A DNA stretch of 24,932 nt from positions 1-24,932 of the forward strand of contig JAFQUL010000141.1 of the NCBI GenBank assembly GCA_017408535.1, read 5' to 3'. A program made the position numbers and the translations under genes. This document shows, in pieces, positions 6,850 to 13,968 of the stretch. The notes below the pieces were generated by a model, which saw nothing but the letters and a program-made list of their open reading frames with translations, searched no databases and was not told the origin of the DNA. Positions within the stretch are counted from its first letter, which is position 1; each line of letters opens with the position of its first letter. Source of the stretch: Clostridia bacterium (GTDB lineage: Bacteria; Bacillota; Clostridia; Oscillospirales; CAG-272).

Positions 6850-8607
6850 TTATTTTCTGTTTCTCTCTCTGTCCTCGGGAAGAATAGCTCTTGTGGGCTT
6901 TCTTCTTCTGGGGGGACGTGCTGTAGGTGTAGACACCTTCTTTTCGGGGATCCGTGGCTCAACATTTGGTTCTTCCACCAGCTCACGGGCTATCTCCTCG
7001 ATTCCTTTCGGTAATACAATAGGCTCCTCGTCGTATGGAGATACCTCCGGGTCTGGCTCAGGATCTGGCTTGTGAGTTACTGCAGGCTCAAATGTTACCG
7101 GAATCTCCTCGGTAAAGATATCATTAAGCTTGGTCTCGTCTTCAAACTCATCGTAATCGTTATAGTATTTGTTTTTCTTTTTGCCTTTTCTCACAGCGAC
7201 GATAATGAGAATGATCAAAAGCAAGAGAATTACTGCAAAAGAAGCAAGGATTATAATTCCGTACAGCTCCTTGTCCTTTGAGAGTGCATCTCTGTCTGCG
7301 GTGACACTGTCGATTATTCCGTCCTTTTCCGCAATGATGCTCTCCATCTTTGCATTGAGATCGTCGACCGTTTTTTTTGTGGGCTGACCTTCATATGTCA
7401 TATAGAACTGCAGGGTATTGTCAAGAGAATCGTAAACGTATATTCCGGCTTCTCCGTTTACGGGAGCCGCATATATAAGGGAGAATCTTTCGTCAAACAG
7501 GCTGTTTTTATAGGCGATTATGTTTTTGTTGCCTATGCTTGTATGCTCCTCGTAATATCCTTCGGGAGGAGTGAATTCTTCCGGGGGAGTGAGTATCACG
7601 TAACTCATAGATCCGGGAGAGTATGAAACGAATGGCTCAAACGTACCTGTTGCCTCGTGGTAAACAAACCAAACTGTTTCCTTATCGCCTTCCTCGCCGT
7701 CGGGAAGCTGCTTATCGAGAGCAACTATGGTAATAAGGCCTGTTAGATTTTTGAATGCAAGAACGTCACTTCCGTTAAACTTGGCCTTTGAAATGGCGAA
7801 GCCCTCGGGGACGGTTACTGTGCTTTCATCAATGGGGAAGGTATACTCAATGCCGTCGATAGTTGTTGTCTCAGCGGTGTAGGGGGATTCATTTCTCGTT
7901 ACCGTTATTGTATATGTATTTTTTGATCCGTTTTCTGCCTTTACGGTAATGGTGACAGTGTTTTCCCCTACCTCAAGCTCATCGTCACCCTTGACGGATA
8001 CAGACGCCAGCTTGTGGGTAGCAGGCGCGTTTACTGTGATCTTCTTTACGGGATAGTCTACGGAAAGGGTATATTCATTTGTTCCTGCAGCAAAGGCAGG
8101 GGAGAGCTTTCCTTCCTCTACCGACAGCTCAGACAGGGTATTTACGCCGGAGGGAACATATACCGGCTCTTTTGTTATTTTAAGGATAGCTGATGCCTCT
8201 GTGGCAGTGATGTTAGCTGAGTCCTCTGCAACAAGACCGTTGGTGGAGGTAGTAAACTCCACGTCTCCCGCCGCAAGAGTGTTGAATGTTACTGTAAATG
8301 AGACCGTTTTGCTCTTATCGGTACCCATATTGACGTTTATTATTCTGCAGCTGCCGGCAGTGTGCTTGTCCGCGCCGGAGACGTACTGCAGAAGTGACGG
8401 GTCGTAGTTAAGAGTAAAATCCCAGGCACCGATATTTGTGTCTGCCGTGTAGCTGACCGTGACCTTTACCTGCTTGTCGGTATACACCTTTGAGGCGGAC
8501 AGAGAAATGGATGCCTTGGCGGAGGCCGCCGAAGCTGTTACCGTTAAAGGAATAGATAAAGCAACTGTAAGCAATACGCAAATCAGTATTTTCAGCGTTT
8601 TTTTCAT
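6850..8607 (-). CDS. Membrane-anchored cohesin-domain protein with cadherin-like domain
   Basis: A 585-residue exported protein. Signal peptide at 1-29. Residues about 31-145 resemble a cohesin/carbohydrate-binding beta-sandwich (ASISLSASKVYTDKQVKVTVSYTADTNIGAWDFTLNYDPSLLQYV, then VSFTVTFNTLAAGDVEFTTS). Residues about 155-238 are a cadherin-like beta-sandwich (LSELSVEEGKLSPAFAAGTNEYTLSV...TITVTRNE). A unique ectodomain (240-405) and a short coiled coil (410-445) lead to one membrane helix (449-472), then a 110-residue acidic, proline-rich tail ending in RPPRRRKP. The start codon overlaps the stop of the upstream dockerin-glucosaminidase gene by one base (TAATG), which implies translational coupling. 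The obvious inference is that this cohesin captures that enzyme's dockerin at the membrane. Cohesin folds are diverse, so binding is not proven. Confidence 0.8.
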   Translation of the reverse strand: MKKTLKILICVLLTVALSIPLTVTASAASAKASISLSASKVYTDKQVKVTVSYTADTNIGAWDFTLNYDPSLLQYVSGADKHTAGSCRIINVNMGTDKSKTVSFTVTFNTLAAGDVEFTTSTNGLVAEDSANITATEASAILKITKEPVYVPSGVNTLSELSVEEGKLSPAFAAGTNEYTLSVDYPVKKITVNAPATHKLASVSVKGDDELEVGENTVTITVKAENGSKNTYTITVTRNESPYTAETTTIDGIEYTFPIDESTVTVPEGFAISKAKFNGSDVLAFKNLTGLITIVALDKQLPDGEEGDKETVWFVYHEATGTFEPFVSYSPGSMSYVILTPPEEFTPPEGYYEEHTSIGNKNIIAYKNSLFDERFSLIYAAPVNGEAGIYVYDSLDNTLQFYMTYEGQPTKKTVDDLNAKMESIIAEKDGIIDSVTADRDALSKDKELYGIIILASFAVILLLLIILIIVAVRKGKKKNKYYNDYDEFEDETKLNDIFTEEIPVTFEPAVTHKPDPEPDPEVSPYDEEPIVLPKGIEEIARELVEEPNVEPRIPEKKVSTPTARPPRRRKPTRAILPEDRERNRK

Positions 8608-10433
8608 TACTTTATGTTCTCCTGTGAAATAGTATATGTGCCGAGAATTCCGTTTCTCAGATTAAGAAGGTCACCGACCTGAATACCGCCCTGACCGTCT
8701 ATGTTTGCCGCGATCATCTGGCTTGGCGTGAGGGTAGTGGTCTCGAGTATCTGATTGCGGATCATGAGCAGATCTGATACGTCTACCTTTGAGTCACCGT
8801 TTATATCGCCCCGGATGACCACCGTATATATTTTTGTAAGACCTTCTTTTGTAAACTTAATGCCGGTACCGGTACCGATCTTGTCCCCGTTTACAGTCAT
8901 TGTAACGCCTTCACCGAGAATAAATCCGGATTTGAAGGCTTCGGGAGAAACACCGGGCTGAATGCCGGAAATATAGTCGCCGGAAATCTTATACGAGGAG
9001 CTTATGATCATATCCTTGCCGGCATCTGCAACCAGAGAGAGCGCCGTTGTACCGGGAAGGGCGGTAGGTATCTCCGGCATATTCTGGAATACCGGGATAA
9101 TAAACGTTCTTGAGTATGCAAGAATACCGAGGGAACTGTAGTTCTTATATGCCTGATAAGCTTCCTTGACCGGATATTCAATGTCCTGCATGTACTGGTG
9201 TATTGCAGTACCGTCCTCAAGTGAGAATATATCGAATTTTTTGAAGTAAGCGGTATTCTGACCTATGCTTATGTAGCTCTTACCCATAAACAGAGCACCG
9301 CCGACGATCGCCTTATAAGGAGTATCCCAGGGGATAAGACACTGATTCTTCATTTCCTGGCTCCACTTTCCGCCGGTCTGGGCAAATGCAAGTCCGTTTT
9401 CCTGGGGACTGCCGCCGGGGACTGAACCGATACCGAAGAAGTTGTAATATCCTCTTGAACCGTTCGTCAGCATCGTACCTGTCTTGCCGTTTTCAAGTAT
9501 GGTGCTGATAGCGAGGCTGTATGGGCTCACCTTTGACAGTTCTGCGGCGATCATATACGCATCGGCATAGCTGATGGTATTTCCCTCTGTGTCGGTAACT
9601 GTTGCGTTTTCCATAAAGGTGCCGCTGAGCAGCTTCTGTACACCCTCGGCTGTGTGTCCGGTCTTACTGTAGCCAAGTGACTCAAACTGGAATATGTCTA
9701 CCTCGTTTAAGAAGTTACGCGGATCTGAATAATATGCAACCACGTCGTCTGCCGCATGATACCATGACTTACCGTCAACAAGTGAATTGCTCTTGCGCCA
9801 GCTGGTGTCCTCTCTCGTGTAATGTATAGAGGACTGGGAGGTAGTCTCGCCCTTGTTGCCTTCCTTTACCTCTGCTTGCGTTTTCACAAACTGATTAAAA
9901 TCTATGGTAGAGACTCTGGCCTCAAATGTCCAGTTGGGGTAAATGGAATGGAGAGCTCGCAGATAAGGCTTATAGCTCTCAGGGAACAGCATTATAGATT
10001 TTTCAAAATCCGCATCTGCGGCGGAATAGATCGCGGCAGGACGTCTTGTGACGTTGTCGCTGTAGATGTAGCACTCATACTCATCGCCGGTAGCCATATA
10101 CACGTATCTGATCTTGTACCAGTCGTTAGGATAGCTTGGATCCTGGCTGGGTACCTGATCAAGTATCTGCAGAACAACGCCCTTCGAGAGAGTGATAGGT
10201 TTTCCGTCAGTACCGTCGAAGGTCTTACCGGCTTTTACCGAGGGGGCGGTGCGTATGTATGATGAAGAGTTGACTATACCGAAGTAAGCTATAACTGCGC
10301 TGGGAGCTACGGTAGTACTGTCTGCGGCACTTCCGTCGGTTGTTTCTCCTCTCGCCTCAATAGGGAAGATACCCGTTATGAGTATCAGAGACAAAACGAG
10401 GGAGACGGTTCGAAGTAATTTTTTGTTTGGCAT
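8607..10433 (-). CDS. Secreted SH3/glucosaminidase (GH73-like) peptidoglycan hydrolase with C-terminal dockerin
   Basis: A 608-residue exported enzyme. Signal peptide at 1-28. Residues about 47-130 form an SH3-like wall-binding domain (FGIVNSSSYIRTAPSVKAG...DWYKIRY...CYIYSDNV). The hydrolase domain resembles LytD/GH73 endo-beta-N-acetylglucosaminidases: VSPYSLAISTILENG (candidate catalytic E314), then YYNFFGIGS and WDTPYKAIVGGALFMGKSYI. Residues 470-540 are a beta-rich linker often found before dockerins. The dockerin (540-597) has one canonical calcium loop (D543, N545, D547, D551, D554) and one degenerate loop (N577, D579, Q581, D588). It would cleave glycan strands in the cell wall. It is first in an operon with the cohesin protein, from the promoter at 10488-10516, ATG preceded by GGAG. 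Confidence 0.88.
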   Translation of the reverse strand: MPNKKLLRTVSLVLSLILITGIFPIEARGETTDGSAADSTTVAPSAVIAYFGIVNSSSYIRTAPSVKAGKTFDGTDGKPITLSKGVVLQILDQVPSQDPSYPNDWYKIRYVYMATGDEYECYIYSDNVTRRPAAIYSAADADFEKSIMLFPESYKPYLRALHSIYPNWTFEARVSTIDFNQFVKTQAEVKEGNKGETTSQSSIHYTREDTSWRKSNSLVDGKSWYHAADDVVAYYSDPRNFLNEVDIFQFESLGYSKTGHTAEGVQKLLSGTFMENATVTDTEGNTISYADAYMIAAELSKVSPYSLAISTILENGKTGTMLTNGSRGYYNFFGIGSVPGGSPQENGLAFAQTGGKWSQEMKNQCLIPWDTPYKAIVGGALFMGKSYISIGQNTAYFKKFDIFSLEDGTAIHQYMQDIEYPVKEAYQAYKNYSSLGILAYSRTFIIPVFQNMPEIPTALPGTTALSLVADAGKDMIISSSYKISGDYISGIQPGVSPEAFKSGFILGEGVTMTVNGDKIGTGTGIKFTKEGLTKIYTVVIRGDINGDSKVDVSDLLMIRNQILETTTLTPSQMIAANIDGQGGIQVGDLLNLRNGILGTYTISQENIK

Positions 10434-10487
10434 ATATACATTCTCCGAAAAAGATCTTGTGGTGAAAACATACTTATGACATTATAT

Positions 10488-10516
10488 ATTATACAATAAA
10501 CCGAGAAATAAGTCAA
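10488..10516 (-). promoter_or_regulatory. Promoter of the glucosaminidase-cohesin operon
   Basis: On the minus strand TTGACT (complement of 10511-10516) and TATAAT (complement of 10488-10493) with a 17-base spacer. It is divergent from the rpsF promoter. An inverted repeat with 9-nt arms AAACCGAGA (10498-10506) and TCTCGGTTT (10551-10559) brackets the -35 region. Confidence 0.78.
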
Positions 10517-10598
10517 TAACAGTTGAAAATTAGCATATTGTTCCTCTCTGTCTCGGTTTTAATATATAAAAAGGATAGAAGTTTTTTGTATGCAAATC

Positions 10599-10627
10599 TT
10601 GACAAAGTGAAAAATATATGTTATAAT
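10599..10627 (+). promoter_or_regulatory. Promoter of the rpsF-ssb-rpsR operon
   Basis: Consensus TTGACA (10599-10604) and TATAAT (10622-10627) with the ideal 17-base spacer, giving a leader of about 93 bases before rpsF. Confidence 0.85.
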
Positions 10628-10637
10628 ATCGAACTGT

Positions 10638-10697
10638 CCGGAATGAAATAATTATCATCCGGCTCCTTGCTGTCGGTAAATTCTACTATGCCGGCAG
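10638..10697 (+). promoter_or_regulatory. Probable S6:S18 autoregulatory leader of rpsF
   Basis: Two hairpins lie in the rpsF leader. The first pairs CCGGA-TGA (10638-10646, one bulge) with TCATCCGG (10655-10662). The second pairs CTGTCGG (10670-10676) with CCGGCAG (10691-10697) around a 14-base loop containing CTACTATG. Known rpsF leaders across bacteria carry a motif bound by the S6:S18 complex that represses translation, and both genes are in this operon. The match is from position and general shape, not from a covariance search. Confidence 0.55.
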
Positions 10698-10726
10698 TCT
10701 AATGTCCATAGGGAGGTGTAAACTAA

Positions 10727-11128
10727 ATGGAAAAGATCAAAAACTCCTATGAAACACTGTTCATCGTTGACAGTGATCTTGGCGAAGAGGCAGTTCGTGC
10801 TCTTATCGACAAGTTTACTTCTCTTATCGCTGCTAACGGCGAGATCGAGAAGATCGATGAGTGGGGCAAGCGCAGACTTGCATACCCCATCAACGACAAA
10901 CCGGAAGGCTACTACGTACTTGTTAACCACAAGGCAGAGGCTGACTTCCCCGCAGAGCTTGAGCGTGTGTTCGGTATAACCGACGGTATTATGCGCTCCA
11001 TGGTCATCAGACTTGATGAGAAGGCTATCGCAGCAGCGGCCAAGGCAGCAGCGGCAGCTCCCGCAGTTGAGGAAGCTCCTGCAGCAGTAGTTGAAGAGAC
11101 TCCTGCAGAAGTAGCAACCGAAGAGTAA
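10727..11128 (+). CDS. rpsF: 30S ribosomal protein S6
   Basis: Component of the small-subunit platform that binds 16S rRNA together with S18. The S6 fold covers residues 1-98: YETLFIVDSDLGEEAVRALIDKF, then the signature KIDEWGKRRLAYPINDKPEGYYVLVNHKAEADFPAELERVFGITDGIMRSMVIRLDE. The last 35 residues are an Ala/Glu/Val-rich tail (AAAAKAAAAAPAVEEAP...), a low-complexity extension common in clostridial S6. Start has GGGAGGTG eight bases upstream. First gene of the classic rpsF-ssb-rpsR operon; ssb begins 26 bases after the stop. Confidence 0.98.
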   Translation: MEKIKNSYETLFIVDSDLGEEAVRALIDKFTSLIAANGEIEKIDEWGKRRLAYPINDKPEGYYVLVNHKAEADFPAELERVFGITDGIMRSMVIRLDEKAIAAAAKAAAAAPAVEEAPAAVVEETPAEVATEE

Positions 11129-11154
11129 TTGCTTAGTGTAAGGGGGAGATCCGA

Positions 11155-11634
11155 ATGTCAAGTCTTAATCTTAACAAAGTAATTCTCGTCGGTCGTTTGA
11201 CCGCAGACCCCGAACTCAAGCAGACGCAGAGCGGCACACCGGTGGTTACCTTTACGGTAGCTGTCAACCGCAACTATACCTCAAGGTCGGCAGAATCGGG
11301 TCAGCCTACCGCAGATTTCATCAGTACTGTAGCGTGGCGTCAGCATGCTGAGTTCATCTGTAGATATTTCAAGAAGGGCAACTCCATCTGTATTATCGGT
11401 TCGATCCAGACCAGAACCTGGACTGATCAGAATAATACCAAGAGATATGTTACCGAGGTAGTGGTTGAGGAGGTCCGCTTTGTTGACAGTAAGTCGGACA
11501 GTGGGTCCTATTCAGCAGGACAGTCTCAGGCGCAGTACGCACCCGAGAGCTACGGCACACCGACATTCTCAAACACCGATGCATCCGCACCCAAGTTTGA
11601 GGAGATCACCGGCGACGATGATCTTCCGTTCTGA
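11155..11634 (+). CDS. ssb: Single-stranded DNA-binding protein
   Basis: Binds and protects single-stranded DNA in replication, recombination and repair. The OB fold occupies about residues 1-110 (LNKVILVGRLTADPELKQTQSGTPVVTFTVAVNR, ADFISTVAWRQHAEFICRYFKKGNSICIIGSIQTRTW, YVTEVVVEEVRFVDSK). A glycine/glutamine/serine-rich flexible linker follows, and the protein ends in the acidic tip DDDLPF, which recruits partner proteins such as replication and repair enzymes. Length 159 is normal for SsbA. Ribosome binding site GGGGGAG precedes the ATG. Middle gene of the operon, 37 bases before rpsR. Confidence 0.98.
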   Translation: MSSLNLNKVILVGRLTADPELKQTQSGTPVVTFTVAVNRNYTSRSAESGQPTADFISTVAWRQHAEFICRYFKKGNSICIIGSIQTRTWTDQNNTKRYVTEVVVEEVRFVDSKSDSGSYSAGQSQAQYAPESYGTPTFSNTDASAPKFEEITGDDDLPF

Positions 11635-11671
11635 GAGAACGGGCAATAATATCATAGGAGGATAATTAAAA

Positions 11672-11929
11672 ATGGATAGAGAACGTACTACTGAACAGCG
11701 TCAGTTCCGCAACAATCCCCGCAAGAGAAAGAAGGTTTGTGCTTTCTGTGCGGACAAGGTTGATTATATCGACTACAAGGATTCTGCAAGACTCAGAAAG
11801 TATATCAGCGAGCGTGCAAAGATTCTTCCCAGAAGAATTTCCGGCACCTGTGCTAAGCATCAGCGTCAGCTGACCGTCGCTATCAAGCGCGCCCGCCACG
11901 TTGCGCTTCTTCCTTACATCAGCGACTAA
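11672..11929 (+). CDS. rpsR: 30S ribosomal protein S18
   Basis: Small-subunit platform protein that dimerises with S6 on 16S rRNA. The 85-residue product has the basic N-terminal arm (RNNPRKRKKVCAFCADK) and the S18 core DYIDYKDSARLRKYISERAKILPRRISGTCAKHQRQLTVAIKRARHVALLPY. The cysteines and histidine of CAFC and CAKH indicate the zinc-binding (C+) form of S18. ATG follows AGGAGG with a suitable spacer. Last gene of the operon; a strong terminator begins 18 bases after the stop. Confidence 0.98.
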   Translation: MDRERTTEQRQFRNNPRKRKKVCAFCADKVDYIDYKDSARLRKYISERAKILPRRISGTCAKHQRQLTVAIKRARHVALLPYISD

Positions 11930-11946
11930 TAAGTGTATTGAAAAGG

Positions 11947-11972
11947 GAACCGTCTTTTGACGGTTCTTTTTT
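11947..11972 (+). terminator. Intrinsic terminator of the rpsF-ssb-rpsR operon
   Basis: GAACCGTC (11947-11954) and GACGGTTC (11959-11966) pair perfectly around a TTTT loop, followed by six T. Confidence 0.95.
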
Positions 11973-12044
11973 GTCCTCTCCCGGTAATAATTTCTTTTTG
12001 CCAACATATATTTTACTGTAAATAAAATTATTGGAGGCAAAGAA

Positions 12045-12995
12045 ATGGAAGGAAATATATATAGACCCGAGGGAAGTCTTCTTTCCGCGGCGGAGAACAA
12101 AAGCTATCTGTCCTCTATCGGCGGACTCAGTGCGGCTATGAGCGAAGGGAAGATCCTTGAGGGTATAGCCACGGTATGCGAGCCGGGAATGAATCTGTCG
12201 GTGAATCTTGGCGGCAGATTCGGCATTATCCCGCGCGGTGAGGCAGCTTACTGCATGAACGGTGATGGCATTAAGGATATTGCTGTTATTACCCGTGTCG
12301 GACGGGCGGTGGCATTTAAGGTCATCGGATTTGAAAAGGATCAGTCGGGTAAAAGCTATCCCGTGCTTTCCCGCCGTGCGGCACAGAAGGAATGCATGGA
12401 AGAATATCTGATGAAGCTCACACCCGGAGATATAATTGAAGCAAAGGTCACTCACCTTGAGCAATTCGGGGCGTTTGTGGATATCGGCTGTGGTATAACC
12501 TCGCTTCTCTCAATTGATTGTATTTCCGTTTCCAGAATATCTCACCCACGGGACCGTTTGTCAGTGGGAATGCGTATTCCGGTAATAATCAAGAGCATTG
12601 ACCGTGACAGCGGAAGGATCTACGTGACTCACAGAGAGCTTCTCGGTACATGGGAGGAGAATGCGGCACGCTTCAAGGTCGGTCAGACGGTGTCCGGTAT
12701 TGTCAGAAGTGTAGAAAGCTACGGCGTTTTTGTTGAGATCGCACCCAATCTTGCAGGTCTTGCCGAGCTGAGAGATGATATTTCGGTAGGGCAGATCACT
12801 GCAGCCTACATAAAGAGCATTATCCCTGAAAAAATGAAGATAAAGCTGGTGCTGATAGACTCGTATAAAGGAGAAAAGATACCGTTTGAAACGGAATACT
12901 TTATTGACACAGAAGCGGTTGATCATATCGACTATTGGCGATATTCTCCGTATAGCTGTGACAAGCTTATAGAAACTGTTTTCTCATCAATATAA
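12045..12995 (+). CDS. S1 RNA-binding domain protein (three S1 repeats; 30S S1-like)
   Basis: A 316-residue cytoplasmic protein built from S1 OB folds: a divergent one at about 35-108 (GKILEGIATVCEPGMNLSVNLGGRFGIIPRGEA), a canonical one at 127-198 (GDIIEAKVTHLEQFGAFVDIGCGITSLLSI...GRIYVTHREL) and another at 211-268 (GQTVSGIVRSVESYGVFVEIAPNLAGLAEL). Such short S1-like proteins of Firmicutes resemble YpfD/RpsA and bind RNA, perhaps at the ribosome, but an essential S1 role is not established for them. The C-terminal 45 residues (FETEYFIDTEAVDHIDYWRYSPYSC...) are outside the S1 folds and unrecognised. The ATG follows TTGGAGG. No convincing promoter was found in the 70 bases upstream. It converges on the pyridoxamine kinase gene. 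Confidence 0.88.
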   Translation: MEGNIYRPEGSLLSAAENKSYLSSIGGLSAAMSEGKILEGIATVCEPGMNLSVNLGGRFGIIPRGEAAYCMNGDGIKDIAVITRVGRAVAFKVIGFEKDQSGKSYPVLSRRAAQKECMEEYLMKLTPGDIIEAKVTHLEQFGAFVDIGCGITSLLSIDCISVSRISHPRDRLSVGMRIPVIIKSIDRDSGRIYVTHRELLGTWEENAARFKVGQTVSGIVRSVESYGVFVEIAPNLAGLAELRDDISVGQITAAYIKSIIPEKMKIKLVLIDSYKGEKIPFETEYFIDTEAVDHIDYWRYSPYSCDKLIETVFSSI

Positions 12996-13001
12996 AAAAA
13001 G

Positions 13002-13044
13002 AACCGCCTCCGGATATCTGCTAAGATATCCGGAGGCGGTTTTT
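13002..13044. terminator. Very strong bidirectional terminator between the S1 gene and pyridoxamine kinase
   Basis: Perfect 18-nt arms (13002-13019 and 13024-13041, beginning AACCGCCTCCGG) with a four-base loop. It is flanked by A7 on the left and T5 on the right, so it serves both convergent genes (stops at 12995 and 13047). Confidence 0.95.
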
Positions 13045-13046
13045 GC

Positions 13047-13877
13047 TTATTTAAGGGCGTTTATCAGGTTGCCGAGAACCGGCTCGAACTTAGCGCCGTA
13101 CCAGTGGTCTTTGTCCTTTTGTGTCTCGGTTATACAGTCAAGAACGTAATCCGCTGCGATCTTTGCGCTCTCGAAGGCTGTTTTTCCTTTGAGAAGAGCA
13201 CCAACGAAAGCAGACGCGTATATATCACCTGTACCGTGACAGCCGTTTGCTATCTTTTCATGTTTGTAGTAGGAATACTCTCCGTTTTCGTATACAACAA
13301 CACCGGTAGTGCCGGGAATATACGAAACACCGGTAAGAATTATATTCTTACTTCCGAGCGCGCTTAACTTTATAAGCAAGGCTTTTACATACTCTTCGTC
13401 ATATTCTTCCTTAAACTCGCTGTCGGTGAGGAAGCAGGACTCGGTTATATTCGGTACAAGATAGTCTGCCTTGCCGCAGAGAGTCTTCATTTCATTTACA
13501 AATTCACCGTCAAAGCCGTAATACAGCTTTCCGTTATCAGCCATAGCAGGGTCAACTACCTTGATAAGACCTTCCTTGTCAAAGGCATCAAAAATATCCT
13601 TTACGTATCCGATCTGACGGGTGCTTCCGAGATAACCGGTGTATATGGCATCAAAGGATATCTTCTCGCTCAGCCAATGATCCTTGATGGCGGGCATATC
13701 ATCTGTCAGATCTCTGAAGGTAAAGCCGCTGAAACCGCCGGTATGGGTAGAAAGCACTGCAGATGGAAGCACGCATGTCTCGTGTCCGCAGGCGGAAAGT
13801 ATAGGCAGGGCAACGGTCAGCGAGCACTGACCGAGGCATGAAATATCTTGTATCGTAAGTATTCTTCCGTATGACAT
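13047..13877 (-). CDS. Pyridoxamine/pyridoxal kinase (PdxY/PdxK-like)
   Basis: Ribokinase-superfamily enzyme that phosphorylates B6 vitamers with ATP, salvaging them into pyridoxal 5'-phosphate. The 276-residue protein has the family start (RILTIQDISCLGQCSLTVALPILSACGHETCVLPSAVLSTHTGGF), the segment YTGYLGSTRQI, VVDPAMADNGKLYYGF, and LVPNITESCFL. Near the C-terminus is the anion-hole/catalytic motif NGCHGTGDIYASAF (G215-T216-G217-D218). The ATG follows AGGAG. The promoter at 13909-13937 is overlaid by a 20-bp palindrome, and the gene upstream (same strand) encodes a MocR/PdxR-type regulator, which supports a vitamin B6 role and regulated expression. Confidence 0.9.
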   Translation of the reverse strand: MSYGRILTIQDISCLGQCSLTVALPILSACGHETCVLPSAVLSTHTGGFSGFTFRDLTDDMPAIKDHWLSEKISFDAIYTGYLGSTRQIGYVKDIFDAFDKEGLIKVVDPAMADNGKLYYGFDGEFVNEMKTLCGKADYLVPNITESCFLTDSEFKEEYDEEYVKALLIKLSALGSKNIILTGVSYIPGTTGVVVYENGEYSYYKHEKIANGCHGTGDIYASAFVGALLKGKTAFESAKIAADYVLDCITETQKDKDHWYGAKFEPVLGNLINALK

Positions 13878-13908
13878 TGTATACTCCTGTGAATTATTGT
13901 TTTTCTAA

Positions 13909-13937
13909 ATAATACCACAATTGTGGTATTGTGTAAA
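13909..13937 (-). promoter_or_regulatory. Pyridoxamine kinase promoter overlapped by a perfect 20-bp palindrome (candidate operator)
   Basis: On the minus strand TTTACA (complement of 13932-13937) and TATTAT (complement of 13909-13914) are 17 bases apart. Bases 13911-13930 are a perfect palindrome with half-site AATACCACAA, covering the spacer and most of the -10. This is a classical arrangement for repression. The neighbouring MocR-type regulator is the first candidate to bind it. Confidence 0.8.
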
Positions 13938-13968
13938 TATCCAGAATAATATAGTTTTATATGACCAG

